The notes beneath the pieces were generated by a model. It was given only the letters and a program-made list of their open reading frames with translations. It searched no databases and was not told the origin of the DNA. The position numbers and the translations under genes were made by a program. DNA of 42,506 nucleotides from a virus: the IMG/VR virus record IMGVR_UViG_3300003937_000296, positions 1 through 42,506 of that record. The stretch is one strand, 5' to 3'. Every line of letters begins with the position of its first letter. The first letter of the stretch is position 1. Below are positions 21,937-29,883 of this stretch, in pieces.

Positions 21937-22301
21937 TGACTAAGAAGCAAAAACAAAATTTACTTAACAGCATTTCAAATGTGGTTAAGTGGGTGGCAAC
22001 TGTTTTTGTTGCTGTTGGTCTTTCTATGCAACTTACAATTAGTTCAGAGGAAATGCTGTTAGCATCACTGGGACTAATATTCACAGGTACTGTATGCTTT
22101 ATAGTGTACGGCCTTATCGCACATGATAGAAGTATACAATTATTATCAACCATAGGGTTTGTGGTAGTTGTAGGTTCTCTATTAGACACTGAAACAGCAC
22201 AAATTATTGCCGCCCATTCAGGCTTAGCAATCAATGATGAAGTTGGATTCTTTACCAAGTACGGTAAAATAATTATAACTGTCCTCAAGGAATTTGTATA
22301 A
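21936..22301 (+). CDS. Membrane protein, three helices (paralogue of 8209)
   Basis: 121 residues. Hydrophobic segments at about 15-30, 40-60 and 67-85, then a soluble tail of about 30 residues. VKWVA, SM, GL..HDR and a GFVVVVG helix align with the protein at 8209-8508, showing a phage-internal family of small membrane proteins. Third gene of the early operon. Confidence 0.6.
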   Translation: MTKKQKQNLLNSISNVVKWVATVFVAVGLSMQLTISSEEMLLASLGLIFTGTVCFIVYGLIAHDRSIQLLSTIGFVVVVGSLLDTETAQIIAAHSGLAINDEVGFFTKYGKIIITVLKEFV

Positions 22302-22356
22302 TGTGTGCTAATTCAATAAAACAACTGTTAACCACACATAGGAACTAAGTAGTAGT

Positions 22357-22569
22357 ATGAAAAAGAGTACCACGCAGATGACAAAGGCAGAATTACTTGA
22401 AGTGCTTAACGACAAGAACATAATTATTGCTGATCTCAACGCCAGAATCGACGAGTTGGAAGGCATGGCTATAACAAGCCAAGCAGTGCCCATGGATGCA
22501 GATAGCAGTAGATTATTAACAGTAATGAATCAACGCATTAAAACACTCGAAGAAAAATTAAATGGCTAA
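22357..22569 (+). CDS. Small coiled-coil protein, 70 residues
   Basis: Two helical segments with heptad-like hydrophobics: KAELLEVLNDKNIIIADLNA and, at the end, LLTVMNQRIKTLEEKLNG, joined by an Ala/Pro/Ser-rich linker. Likely a small oligomerising protein. Overlaps the next gene by 8 bases. The 55-base gap upstream holds only a 15-codon ORF (22301-22348), which I do not annotate. Confidence 0.6.
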   Translation: MKKSTTQMTKAELLEVLNDKNIIIADLNARIDELEGMAITSQAVPMDADSSRLLTVMNQRIKTLEEKLNG

Positions 22570-22936
22570 AGTATTTGTATACGGAACTTTAAAAAAAGGT
22601 AACAACATTAGAGGATTAGACTTCTTTGGAGAAGGCTCTAAATTTGTTGGTACCGCAACAACAGTAGATTCCACATACGCACTATATGACTTAGGTGCCT
22701 TTCCTGCAGTAAGCATCAAAGGTAAACAAAACATTGTGGGTGAAGTGTGGGACGTCAACAAAGCAACCATGAAGGTATTGGATGGCATCGAAGGATATCC
22801 TAATTTCTATAACCGTAAAAAAGTTAAAACAACACGTGGCGACTCGTGGATGTATTTCATAGAAGGTATCGAAACAGCAGATGATGTTGTACAAATTAGT
22901 CCTCAACAGCAGGACGCAGAATGGAGCAAATCTTAA
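22562..22936 (+). CDS. Gamma-glutamylcyclotransferase-like (AIG2/GGCT fold) protein
   Basis: 124 residues. The N terminus VFVYGTLKKGN is the YGxLxxG substrate-binding loop of GGCT-like proteins; the catalytic Glu is expected in DGIEGYP, where LDGIEGYPNFYNRKKV matches the family. These enzymes cleave gamma-glutamyl-amine or peptide bonds to 5-oxoproline, or in ChaC types degrade glutathione. Which reaction applies here is unclear. It overlaps the coiled-coil gene upstream, and metK follows 14 bases later. Confidence 0.8.
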   Translation: MAKVFVYGTLKKGNNIRGLDFFGEGSKFVGTATTVDSTYALYDLGAFPAVSIKGKQNIVGEVWDVNKATMKVLDGIEGYPNFYNRKKVKTTRGDSWMYFIEGIETADDVVQISPQQQDAEWSKS

Positions 22937-22950
22937 TCAAAGGAAAAATT

Positions 22951-24048
22951 ATGAGTTATGAATTTACAAGTGAGAGTGTAAGCATTGGACACCCAGACAA
23001 AGTAGCAGATTTAATTTCTGATGCTATAGCAACATATTTGATTGACGGCAATATTAATCATAGAGCCGCAATTGAAACATTGGTAACAACAAATATGGTC
23101 ACAGTTGCAGGTGAATACAAAAGTGATAAGTTTAACAAATCAGTGATCGAAGAGATTATTCGTGCTGTAGTAAAAGAGATTGGTTATGAACAGGAAGGTT
23201 TCCATTGGGAAAATCTAAAAGTTTATAATGAATTACACGGACAATCACCAGACATTGCATTAGGCACAGATGATTTTGGTGCAGGTGATCAAGGACTTAT
23301 GTTTGGCTATGCATGTAAAGAAACAGACCGTTACATGCCAAGTGCTATTTACTACAGTCATAAGATCCTACACAGACTGCAAATTGAAAGAGAAAATGGC
23401 GAAGAATGGTTAGGACCTGACAGCAAAGCACAGGTTACATTCAGATACAGCGGAACTAATCAACCAGAAGCAATTACTAAGATTGTGTGTAGCACACAGC
23501 ATAGCGATGATGTAAGCACACAAATGGTACGTGATAGGGTTGAACAAATTATCAGAGAAGAGATTACAGATTACGATCTCAAAGACACAGAATTTTTAAT
23601 TAACCCAACAGGCAGATTTGTAATAGGAGGACCAGATGGAGACACTGGACTTACTGGACGTAAAATTATTGTTGATACTTATGGCGGGTATGCTCCACAT
23701 GGTGGGGGTGCATTTAGCGGTAAGGACTGTACTAAAGTCGACCGATCAGCCGCATATATGGCTCGCTATTTGGCAAAGAACATTGTAGCATCAGGTAAAG
23801 CAGAAAATTGCACAGTACAATTAAGTTATGCTATTGGTGTTAAAGAACCAACCAGTGTTTATGTATATGCTGACGGTGAAGTTAGAACCGACTTAGCAGA
23901 TTTGATTTGCTCTAAAGTAGACTTAACACCCAAAGGTATTGTTGATAGGTTTGATCTATTTTCATTAGACCTCACACAAACAACAGTATATGGACACTTT
24001 GGCAAGAACAATGGATTACCATGGGAAGAAATAAATTTAGCACTATGA
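22951..24048 (+). CDS. metK: S-adenosylmethionine synthetase
   Basis: Makes SAM from methionine and ATP. I start at ATG 22951 (AAAGGA upstream, MSYEFTSESVSIGHPDK), not at 22921, which adds a non-family extension overlapping the previous gene. 365 residues (E. coli 384). Visible: GHPDK loop (with Ile in place of the usual Glu before it), GAGDQGLMFGYA, the GGPDGDTGLTGRKI ATP loop and the GGGAFSGKDCTKVDRSAAY phosphate loop. All catalytic segments are intact. It would raise SAM for methylases and the two radical-SAM proteins; Apt and the MTA/SAH nucleosidase lie in the same window. Its stop overlaps the lipoprotein start. Confidence 0.95.
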   Translation: MSYEFTSESVSIGHPDKVADLISDAIATYLIDGNINHRAAIETLVTTNMVTVAGEYKSDKFNKSVIEEIIRAVVKEIGYEQEGFHWENLKVYNELHGQSPDIALGTDDFGAGDQGLMFGYACKETDRYMPSAIYYSHKILHRLQIERENGEEWLGPDSKAQVTFRYSGTNQPEAITKIVCSTQHSDDVSTQMVRDRVEQIIREEITDYDLKDTEFLINPTGRFVIGGPDGDTGLTGRKIIVDTYGGYAPHGGGAFSGKDCTKVDRSAAYMARYLAKNIVASGKAENCTVQLSYAIGVKEPTSVYVYADGEVRTDLADLICSKVDLTPKGIVDRFDLFSLDLTQTTVYGHFGKNNGLPWEEINLAL

Positions 24049-24545
24049 ACAAATTATTCACTATCAGTTTAGTAATGTTATTACAGGCATGTGCCACTGG
24101 CAACTCTTACACACCAACTGCTCCAAGCATTGGTGATGCCAGAGACTCATGCCCTGTAACCGCAGGCACAATAATTGATCTACTTAATGTAACGTTAGAA
24201 GAAAGTAGACAAACATCAAAAACAGTTGGTGCAGGCATTGGCGGATATATAGCCAATGAAGCAACAGAAGATGAGAACGATGCAACACAATTAGTAGCCA
24301 CACTTGCAGGAGCAGTTATAGGTGATGCTGTTGGTAATGCTGTTAGCAAATCCAAAGATAGAAATGGTATTGAATTGATCATAGAAGTCAAAGGCAAAGC
24401 ACGAAGTATAATTCAAGAAGTAGATCCAAATTTACAATATCAGAAAGGTGATGCAGTTTGGGTAACAGGTTTTCTTGACACAAACAAGTATTCACGTTAT
24501 AATACTTGCTCATCCGGAATTAGAGTTATACCAAGGAGTTTATGA
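24045..24545 (+). CDS. Outer-membrane-type lipoprotein with glycine-zipper domain
   Basis: 166 residues from ATG 24045 (ATGA overlap with metK); an in-frame ATG at 24021 lies upstream but gives no signal-peptide improvement. The N terminus has a lipobox (MLLQAC16) after a hydrophobic core, so Cys16 would be lipidated. The middle has Gly/Ala zipper helices (VGAGIGGYIANEA, LAGAVIGDAVGNAVS) as in 17-kDa surface antigen/SlyB-like lipoproteins, followed by a beta domain. A phage lipoprotein could alter the envelope or block superinfection. Overlaps the next gene by 4 bases. Confidence 0.75.
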   Translation: MNKLFTISLVMLLQACATGNSYTPTAPSIGDARDSCPVTAGTIIDLLNVTLEESRQTSKTVGAGIGGYIANEATEDENDATQLVATLAGAVIGDAVGNAVSKSKDRNGIELIIEVKGKARSIIQEVDPNLQYQKGDAVWVTGFLDTNKYSRYNTCSSGIRVIPRSL

Positions 24546-25240
24546 TGGCAAAATATAGATATAGAATTGAAGCAGGCAACTACGGTGGTGAATTAACCAT
24601 CGGGGAAGTATCAGAAGCATTTGTAGAGTACTGGAAACATGAGGATCAAGAAGACCTCATAGAAGCAGTAACAGATTTTGATGATTACAGTGATGAAGAA
24701 CCAGAGGATGCATTACAGAATCCTGATGCACCACCTATGTTAGACAGTTACTGGCATGACGTTGATGACCTTGAACATCAAAATGGCACATACTCAGATG
24801 GCACTTGGACAATTATCCCTGTACCAACTGACGGTTCAGATGATTGGGCATGGGAAAATGAAATCACTGTTGAACCTACTCACATGTACAGCAGAGAATG
24901 TTATAGTTCAGATGAAATTAGTGAGGAATATGCAGACCAAACAGTGCCTGTATTAGCATTCCACAGTTCAGAGAAAGGTACGTTTGCAGTTTGGTTCTTA
25001 GATACCGACGAAGAATTTGATGCAGAGAAATTGAGATTTGGCAGTTGTGAAAGTGACCTTGCAGATCTTGTTGAAGCAGTTTACTACGGTAAAGAAGAAC
25101 TTGAAGCAAACTATGATTACAACGACACAACTGGCAAGGCATACTATGCCCATGTTGGTTACGTCAACCGAAAGTGGCATGACCAAATGGATCATTACAC
25201 TATCGAACAGTTAGAGGAAGACGGATACTTTGACGAATGA
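24542..25240 (+). CDS. Hypothetical very acidic protein, 232 residues
   Basis: Strongly acidic (many Asp/Glu), with long unstructured acidic stretches in the first half and a more globular second half (TVPVLAFHSSEKGTFAVWF). The start could be ATG 24542 or 24545. DNA-mimic or charge-sink roles are conceivable, but no motif supports them. Overlaps its neighbours by four bases on each side. Confidence 0.65.
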   Translation: MMAKYRYRIEAGNYGGELTIGEVSEAFVEYWKHEDQEDLIEAVTDFDDYSDEEPEDALQNPDAPPMLDSYWHDVDDLEHQNGTYSDGTWTIIPVPTDGSDDWAWENEITVEPTHMYSRECYSSDEISEEYADQTVPVLAFHSSEKGTFAVWFLDTDEEFDAEKLRFGSCESDLADLVEAVYYGKEELEANYDYNDTTGKAYYAHVGYVNRKWHDQMDHYTIEQLEEDGYFDE

Positions 25241-25446
25241 GTGTATACGGTCATCCTGTTTACGCTCGATACCCACACCTGATAACAAAGACAGCATGGA
25301 AGAAAGTGTTTATAGTAAAGCCGAGGAAAACTGTAAGTGGTAAAACAGTTTTTTGTAGGTATGTATACACAAGAACAGTAGTTGATCAGGTAGAATACGA
25401 AACCAAAGATAATATAGTCATAAGGAAATTAAAAGGTGAGGATTGA
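25237..25446 (+). CDS. Hypothetical small basic protein, 69 residues
   Basis: Lys/Arg/Tyr-rich beta protein ([36 protein letters not shown]), possibly a small SH3/OB-like nucleic-acid binder. Overlaps the acidic gene by 4 and guaC by 11 bases. No family recognised. Confidence 0.6.
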   Translation: MSVYGHPVYARYPHLITKTAWKKVFIVKPRKTVSGKTVFCRYVYTRTVVDQVEYETKDNIVIRKLKGED

Positions 25447-26488
25447 ACGAGATATTAAATTAGACTACAGTGATGTGCTGTTTAGACCTAAACGTAGTGA
25501 AATGGGTAGCCGTAAAGAAGTAGACCTCAATCGATCATATACATTTAGGAACAGCGGTAAAACATACAGTGGTGTGCCTATTATGGCCGCTAACATGGAT
25601 GGCGTTGGCACTACATCAATGGCACTGCCTTTAGCAAAGCACGGACTATTCACAGTGCTTAAAAAGGATTACAGTTCAGCAGAGGTTTGGGATTGGTTAA
25701 ATAATAATCAACACAAAGATGATTTATGTAGAACCATTGCAGTCAGCACAGGTATTACTGCTGACGAAATAGAAAGAACAGAAAAAACATTAAAACTAAG
25801 TAGAGCAATAGATTATCTGTGTATTGATGTTGCTAATGGATACTCAGAACGTTTTCTCGAAGCAGTAAGTTTGTTCAGAGAAAAGTTTCCAACTACAACA
25901 ATAATTGCAGGCAACGTTGTAACGCCTGATATCACAGAGGAGTTAATTTTACGTGGAGCGGATATCGTTAAAGTGGGCATTGGCCCTGGTAGTGTTTGCA
26001 CTACTCGTATTAAAACTGGTGTGGGTTATCCACAATTATCAGCAGTCATTGAGTGTGCCGATGCCGCTCATGGTCTTGGCGGACACATCATTGCCGATGG
26101 CGGATGTAGTAGTTCGGGAGACGTAGCAAAAGCATTTGGAGCCGGAGCAGACTTTGTGATGCTGGGTGGAATGTTAGCAGGCACAGATGAAGGTGGCGGC
26201 GAAATAGAAGGTGGCGTGGTTAAATTCTACGGCATGAGTTCAAACGAAGCACAGGAGCAACATGGTGGTACAAAAGAATATAGAGCAAGTGAAGGCAGAG
26301 TCGTACAGGTTCCTTACAAAGGTCCAGTTGGACCCATTGTTGGAGACATACTTGGCGGTCTCCGCAGTACTTGTACTTATGTTGGCGCAAAGAGTTTAAA
26401 AGAACTTAGTAAACGCACTACATTTGTGCAAGTAAACAACGGCAGGCAGTATAATACGGTTTACGAGAACCTAACCGTAGGCGACTAA
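25436..26488 (+). CDS. guaC: GMP reductase
   Basis: NADPH-dependent conversion of GMP to IMP, the only direct route from guanine to adenine nucleotides. 350 residues (E. coli GuaC 347). GMP-reductase-specific features: [15 protein letters not shown] start, [12 protein letters not shown], catalytic C188 in [29 protein letters not shown], the YGMSS and [11 protein letters not shown] segments and [14 protein letters not shown]. No CBS domains, which IMP dehydrogenases carry. GTG start within the end of the preceding gene. In a phage with an AT-rich genome, this would shift purine supply toward A. Confidence 0.92.
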   Translation: MRIERDIKLDYSDVLFRPKRSEMGSRKEVDLNRSYTFRNSGKTYSGVPIMAANMDGVGTTSMALPLAKHGLFTVLKKDYSSAEVWDWLNNNQHKDDLCRTIAVSTGITADEIERTEKTLKLSRAIDYLCIDVANGYSERFLEAVSLFREKFPTTTIIAGNVVTPDITEELILRGADIVKVGIGPGSVCTTRIKTGVGYPQLSAVIECADAAHGLGGHIIADGGCSSSGDVAKAFGAGADFVMLGGMLAGTDEGGGEIEGGVVKFYGMSSNEAQEQHGGTKEYRASEGRVVQVPYKGPVGPIVGDILGGLRSTCTYVGAKSLKELSKRTTFVQVNNGRQYNTVYENLTVGD

Positions 26489-26522
26489 CGGCCATATTAT
26501 TAATTTAACAGGGTTATAACAC

Positions 26523-26529
26523 ATAAATA
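26523..26529 (+). promoter_or_regulatory. Late promoter box upstream of nadE
   Basis: ATAAATA, five bases, then the nadE ATG at 26535; leaderless geometry as for iscS. The 46-base gap after guaC holds nothing else visible. Confidence 0.6.
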
Positions 26530-26534
26530 AACGT

Positions 26535-27479
26535 ATGAACTTAAAAGACAATATCCTAAAACTAAATAGGAATCCAGAATTAAGCGACTGGTTTAGCACA
26601 ATGCTTGACGAACAAATAGCATTTGGCTTGTATCACAACGATATATCAGTATTACGCAGTAGACTTGTAACAGGTCTTGCAGAGTATCGCATAAAGCATA
26701 ACATTGAAAATATCACTATTGGTATGAGTGGTGGCATTGATAGTGCCGTAACAGCCGCATTATTTAAAGAGGCAGGGTGGAATGTAACAGGCGTTGTTAT
26801 GCCAATACATCAAGATCCAACCGAGACGGCAAGAGGGGAAGAGGCATGTGAGGCACTGGAGATCAACAAAGAAGTGATCGACCTCACATCTGCATTTGAT
26901 CAATTAGTAGAATTTTATAAAAACATTGATGTTGACTTTAACAAAGAACTTGTTGATAACAACATGAAAGACCAAAACATTAGAAAGGGTAACATTCGAG
27001 CAAGACTTAGAATGATTACACTTTATAATTTAGCAAGTAAACTTGGAGGTTGTGTGGCAAGTACAGATAACTTCTCAGAACTTGCGGCAGGTTTTTGGAC
27101 ATTGCATGGTGACGTTGGTGACGTCTCACCTATCCAAGCATTGACCAAGAGCTGGGAAGTTCCTGCATTAGCAGAGCTTCTTGGTGTTCCGCAAAGTATT
27201 GTGGAAGCAAAACCCACAGACGGTTTGGGTATTGCAAACGGTGACGAGGACCAATTTGGTTTTAGTTACCTTGAATTTGATCTTGCACTTTTCAAAATTA
27301 TGAGAGGAGGAATTGATTTAGATTCATTAACCGAGAGAGATAGAGAGATAGTCGAGGCTGTTATTAGTCGAGTGAGGAGTACTACTTACAAACGATCAAA
27401 TCCTTTCAATCTTGATCACCCCATGGACTCATCGAGATATGAGGACTTGGATAAATTAGATATCTATATAAGGAGTTAA
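26535..27479 (+). CDS. nadE: NAD+ synthetase
   Basis: ATP-dependent amidation of deamido-NAD to NAD+. 314 residues, single synthetase domain without a glutaminase domain, so ammonia-dependent. The PP-loop SGGIDSA begins at residue 65; KGNIRARLRM and STDNFSELAAGF are typical NadE segments, followed by GDVGDVSPIQALTKS and a C-terminal PTDGLGIANGDEDQFGFSY. Phage NAD synthesis genes can restore NAD+ drained by defence systems; whether other pathway genes are present elsewhere is unknown. Confidence 0.94.
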   Translation: MNLKDNILKLNRNPELSDWFSTMLDEQIAFGLYHNDISVLRSRLVTGLAEYRIKHNIENITIGMSGGIDSAVTAALFKEAGWNVTGVVMPIHQDPTETARGEEACEALEINKEVIDLTSAFDQLVEFYKNIDVDFNKELVDNNMKDQNIRKGNIRARLRMITLYNLASKLGGCVASTDNFSELAAGFWTLHGDVGDVSPIQALTKSWEVPALAELLGVPQSIVEAKPTDGLGIANGDEDQFGFSYLEFDLALFKIMRGGIDLDSLTERDREIVEAVISRVRSTTYKRSNPFNLDHPMDSSRYEDLDKLDIYIRS

Positions 27480-27481
27480 CA

Positions 27482-27796
27482 ATGGAATTTATTATTATTG
27501 GAGCACTTCTTGTTGCAGGTGGATTATACTGGTACTTTAACAAGGACGCTGGTTCTTTAGACATTAACAAAGATGGCGACATCAATGTTTTAGATCTTAA
27601 AGAAGCAACTAAAAATGTTAAGGCTGGTGTAAAAGCAGAACTTAAAAAACTGCCTACTCCTGGACAACTTAAAAAGAAAACTAAGGCACAACTCGTAGAG
27701 ATGGGTCTGGAATTTGGAATTGAGTTAGACAAGAAGAAAAACAAAGATACAATGATTGCAGATCTTAAAAAAGGTCATAAAGCAAAACAGAAGTAA
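27482..27796 (+). CDS. Membrane-anchored protein with EF-hand-like loop and basic C-terminal domain
   Basis: 104 residues in three parts: one transmembrane helix (about 3-18, IIIGALLVAGGLYWYF); a Ca2+-binding EF-hand/dockerin-type loop with D27, N29, D31, G32, I34, N35 and D38; and a Lys-rich helical C terminus (TKAQLVEMGLEFGIELDKKK) resembling HeH/Rho-N-type DNA- or RNA-binding helices. Could be a small membrane-linked, calcium-regulated component, e.g. of lysis or virion assembly. A strong terminator follows. Confidence 0.65.
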   Translation: MEFIIIGALLVAGGLYWYFNKDAGSLDINKDGDINVLDLKEATKNVKAGVKAELKKLPTPGQLKKKTKAQLVEMGLEFGIELDKKKNKDTMIADLKKGHKAKQK

Positions 27797-27810
27797 CTTT
27801 ACCAAAAATT

Positions 27811-27839
27811 AAGCATACTTTTCCGGTATGCTTTTTTTT
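27811..27839 (+). terminator. Intrinsic terminator
   Basis: AAGCATAC (27811-27818) pairs with GTATGCTT (27826-27833), loop of seven, followed by a run of T to 27839. Confidence 0.9.
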
Positions 27840-27880
27840 GATCAAAATACCCGGAAAACTTAACACATCAGTTAATGATT

Positions 27881-27888
27881 GATAAATA
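27881..27888 (+). promoter_or_regulatory. Late promoter-like box with long leader
   Basis: GATAAATA, 194 bases before the ATG at 28083. A late transcript starting here would carry the leader described next. Confidence 0.55.
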
Positions 27889-28082
27889 CTCATGGAAGAT
27901 GAACTAACTCTCTCTTCCACAACGGGACGGTTGATTGATTGTCGGTTGAAGCGGTGTGTATCCGCTGTAGATCTCATCGTGAAGATACAACAATACGAAG
28001 TCAATATAAAAGTTTAGGAACTTTAACCCCCGAGCAGAGTTCGTAAGAATCTGTGAATGAGAGTGCTTTAAAAGGAGGCAAT
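27889..28082 (+). other. Long 5' leader, possibly structured
   Basis: No ORF of note. Features seen: an imperfect direct repeat GACGGTTG/GTCGGTTG around 27926-27948, a hairpin AGCGG/CCGCT (27950-27954 and 27962-27966), and a CCCCC run at 28026-28030 that could interact with the AAAGGAGG ribosome-binding site near 28073. No known riboswitch family is recognised by eye. Confidence 0.35.
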
Positions 28083-28262
28083 ATGACTGCTATCGTAAAT
28101 GGTAGTAAGGATTTGCTCCGTAGCACTTATAAGTCAATGCAGACATTCAAAGAGAAGTTTTGTCCAGATGGACAAACTTGTCAGGACTTAGGCGCCTTAG
28201 GCGGCTTAATGTTTACATTATGGTTTATGTGGTTGGCTATGGAACCGATTATCGTATGGTAA
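28083..28262 (+). CDS. Small membrane-anchored protein, 59 residues
   Basis: Start ATG 28083 after a perfect AAAGGAGG; an in-frame earlier start (28053) lacks such a site. Product has a soluble N terminus with two cysteines (FCPDGQTC) and a C-terminal transmembrane helix (LGGLMFTLWFMWLAM). It has the strongest Shine-Dalgarno in the window and a dedicated long leader, suggesting heavy or tightly controlled expression; holin-like or virion roles are guesses. Confidence 0.65.
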   Translation: MTAIVNGSKDLLRSTYKSMQTFKEKFCPDGQTCQDLGALGGLMFTLWFMWLAMEPIIVW

Positions 28263-28308
28263 TCTAAACCGCAAATCTTTTCTACCCACTAAAAATAAGA
28301 ACAGTACC

Positions 28309-28341
28309 AAGCCAGTGTTAGTCATTAATACTGGCTTTTTT
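28309..28341 (+). terminator. Intrinsic terminator
   Basis: AAGCCAGT (28309-28316) pairs with ACTGGCTT (28330-28337), followed by a T tract to 28341. The GTG sometimes called as the start of the next ORF (28315) is inside this stem. Confidence 0.85.
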
Positions 28342-28352
28342 ATATCTGCACC

Positions 28353-28360
28353 TATAAATA
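28353..28360 (+). promoter_or_regulatory. Consensus late promoter upstream of sufE
   Basis: TATAAATA, exact T4 consensus, right after a terminator, then five bases and the sufE ATG (28366). Confidence 0.7.
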
Positions 28361-28365
28361 GTTGC

Positions 28366-28746
28366 ATGTCAAGTATATTAGAAAAATACAAAACAGCAGT
28401 AAACAGTTTCCAATCGCAGAATGATTTTGATGCATGGTTGGTTACTTTGGGTAATGCATTATCGACATCCAACACCAGTGAATTGAGAGTGCGATCCAAT
28501 TACATCAAAGGGTGTAAAAATAATTGTTGGATTGACAAAGTAGATGACAACATTGTGTTTGACAGCGATGCAATAAAAACAAAAGGCTTGGGAAAAATTT
28601 TAACTGATGTTTATAATATGACCGACAACACTGCCGGTATTAATTTTATAGACTTCAAAGATATAACACGTGGATTAAGCAGAGATGAACTAATAGGTTT
28701 TTCTAAAATGCTTAACCGCATTCATAACTTGACAAACAACAGTTAA
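28366..28746 (+). CDS. sufE: SufE-family sulfur acceptor
   Basis: Takes persulfide sulfur from a cysteine desulfurase and enhances its activity. Starts at ATG 28366 (the upstream GTG at 28315 lies in a terminator). 126 residues (E. coli SufE 138). The active Cys is C50 in YIKGCKNNCW, matching the I-x-G-C-x-x-x-x-W core of SufE/CsdE; a second Cys (C54) is nearby. The C-terminal GLSRDELIGFSKMLNRIHN matches the SufE L-x-x-x-R helix. It usually serves group II SufS/CsdA; here the phage desulfurase is group I IscS, so it may instead stimulate a host SufS. Confidence 0.88.
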   Translation: MSSILEKYKTAVNSFQSQNDFDAWLVTLGNALSTSNTSELRVRSNYIKGCKNNCWIDKVDDNIVFDSDAIKTKGLGKILTDVYNMTDNTAGINFIDFKDITRGLSRDELIGFSKMLNRIHNLTNNS

Positions 28747-28757
28747 GCATGTATAAT
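28729..28757 (+). promoter_or_regulatory. Sigma-70-type promoter for clpP
   Basis: TTGACA (28729-28734), 17-base spacer, TATAAT (28752-28757). It overlaps the 3' end of sufE. The clpP ATG follows with an AGAGGA ribosome-binding site, giving a leader of about 20 bases. Confidence 0.85.
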
Positions 28758-28784
28758 GTGTAACTTAACTAAAGAGGAAATTAA

Positions 28785-29375
28785 ATGAACTTTGTACCAT
28801 ATGTAATTGAAAAAACAGCACAAGGCGAACGTAGTTACGATATCTATTCGAGACTGCTCAAAGAACGTATTGTGTTTTTAAACGGCGAAGTAAATGATGC
28901 AGTATCAAACAGCATTTGTGCCCAACTACTTTTCCTCGAAGCAGACGACCCAGATGCTGATATTAACTTTTATATCAACTCACCGGGTGGTGCAGTAACA
29001 TCAGGTATGGCAATGTATGACACAATGCAATACATTAAGCCAGACGTTAGTACTATTGTAATGGGACAAGCGGCCAGCATGGGTAGTTTCCTTGCTAACA
29101 GTGGTGCGGCTGGTAAACGTTTTATGTTACCAGGTGCAAGGCACATGATTCATCAACCATTAGGTGGTGCTCAAGGACAAGCAAGTGATATCGAAATCCG
29201 TGCTAAAGAGATTGTGCGTATCAAACGTGAACTCACAGAAGCATACGTTAAGCACAACACCAAGGGCAAAACATACGAACAATTTGAATCAGCAATGGAT
29301 CGTGATAACTTTATGACGGCTCAAGAAGCACTTGACTTTGGTTTAGTAGACGAAATTATCTCTAACAGAGCATAG
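28785..29375 (+). CDS. clpP: ClpP protease subunit
   Basis: Serine protease ring of ClpAP/ClpXP. 196 residues (close to the E. coli mature subunit). Catalytic triad in order: S98 (GQAASMGS), H123 (HMIHQP) and D172 (AMDRDNF). The INSPGG oxyanion-hole strand, [11 protein letters not shown] and the DIEIRAKEI handle region are all present. It lacks a long propeptide. With ClpS at 9789 it forms a partial N-end-rule system; the ATPase must be host ClpA/ClpX or lie outside. An early-type promoter contrasts with the late box of its neighbours. Confidence 0.96.
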   Translation: MNFVPYVIEKTAQGERSYDIYSRLLKERIVFLNGEVNDAVSNSICAQLLFLEADDPDADINFYINSPGGAVTSGMAMYDTMQYIKPDVSTIVMGQAASMGSFLANSGAAGKRFMLPGARHMIHQPLGGAQGQASDIEIRAKEIVRIKRELTEAYVKHNTKGKTYEQFESAMDRDNFMTAQEALDFGLVDEIISNRA

Positions 29376-29382
29376 GGAATGT

Positions 29383-29883
29383 TTGGTGATAACCAAGTCT
29401 AAAAACCTTTTAACGTCTGATTTAACAGCATTTTTATTAGACCTATATAGGACTTTACCTAACCGAGTTTCAATAGAAAACCAAATTAGAGACAGACATT
29501 ATCCAAGTGGAATTGGGCATTTTATGGTGTCAGAGTTCTCAAAAGACGAGTTTAAACCTTATTGGGAACACATAGAACCACGTTTAAACCACCGCTTAGA
29601 GCTAATATACGCCCGTGTGCTGAAGTATAACGTTGGATGCTACATAGAACCGCACTTAGACACATACAACAGCACAACGCAGTCGCAAAGTGACGTTAGT
29701 TTGATAATACAATTAAATGACCCTAACGAATACGAAGGTGGGGACATGGTTATAAATAATAGAAAGCAGAAACTTAATATAGGAGATGCCGTTTATTATA
29801 CTTACGATGCAGAACACGGTGTAACACCAGTGACAAAAGGCATCCGATACGTAGCAAATTTAAGACTAAAAACGGTTAAATAG
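29383..29883 (+). CDS. 2OG-Fe(II) oxygenase (prolyl 4-hydroxylase-like)
   Basis: 166 residues, TTG start at 29383 (GTG 29386 is possible). Double-stranded beta-helix with the iron facial triad: H-L-D in EPHLDTY and distal His in AEHGVTPVTKGIRYVANL, where the Arg binds 2-oxoglutarate; YEGGDMVI matches the P4H loop between them. Phage P4H-like enzymes are common in marine T4-like genomes; the substrate (protein Pro or nucleic acid) is unknown. It needs Fe(II), linking it to the iron genes. Confidence 0.85.
   Translation: MVITKSKNLLTSDLTAFLLDLYRTLPNRVSIENQIRDRHYPSGIGHFMVSEFSKDEFKPYWEHIEPRLNHRLELIYARVLKYNVGCYIEPHLDTYNSTTQSQSDVSLIIQLNDPNEYEGGDMVINNRKQKLNIGDAVYYTYDAEHGVTPVTKGIRYVANLRLKTVK
29876..29882 (+). 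promoter_or_regulatory. Late promoter-like box upstream of the A-type carrier gene
   Basis: TTAAATA, one mismatch to ATAAATA, five bases before ATG 29888. Weaker box but the same N5 spacing as iscS, iscU and sufE. Confidence 0.45.

Noticed and set aside
22301-22348. 15-codon ORF between the membrane protein and the coiled-coil gene
   Set aside because: Too short and without motif or ribosome-binding site; it may be chance.
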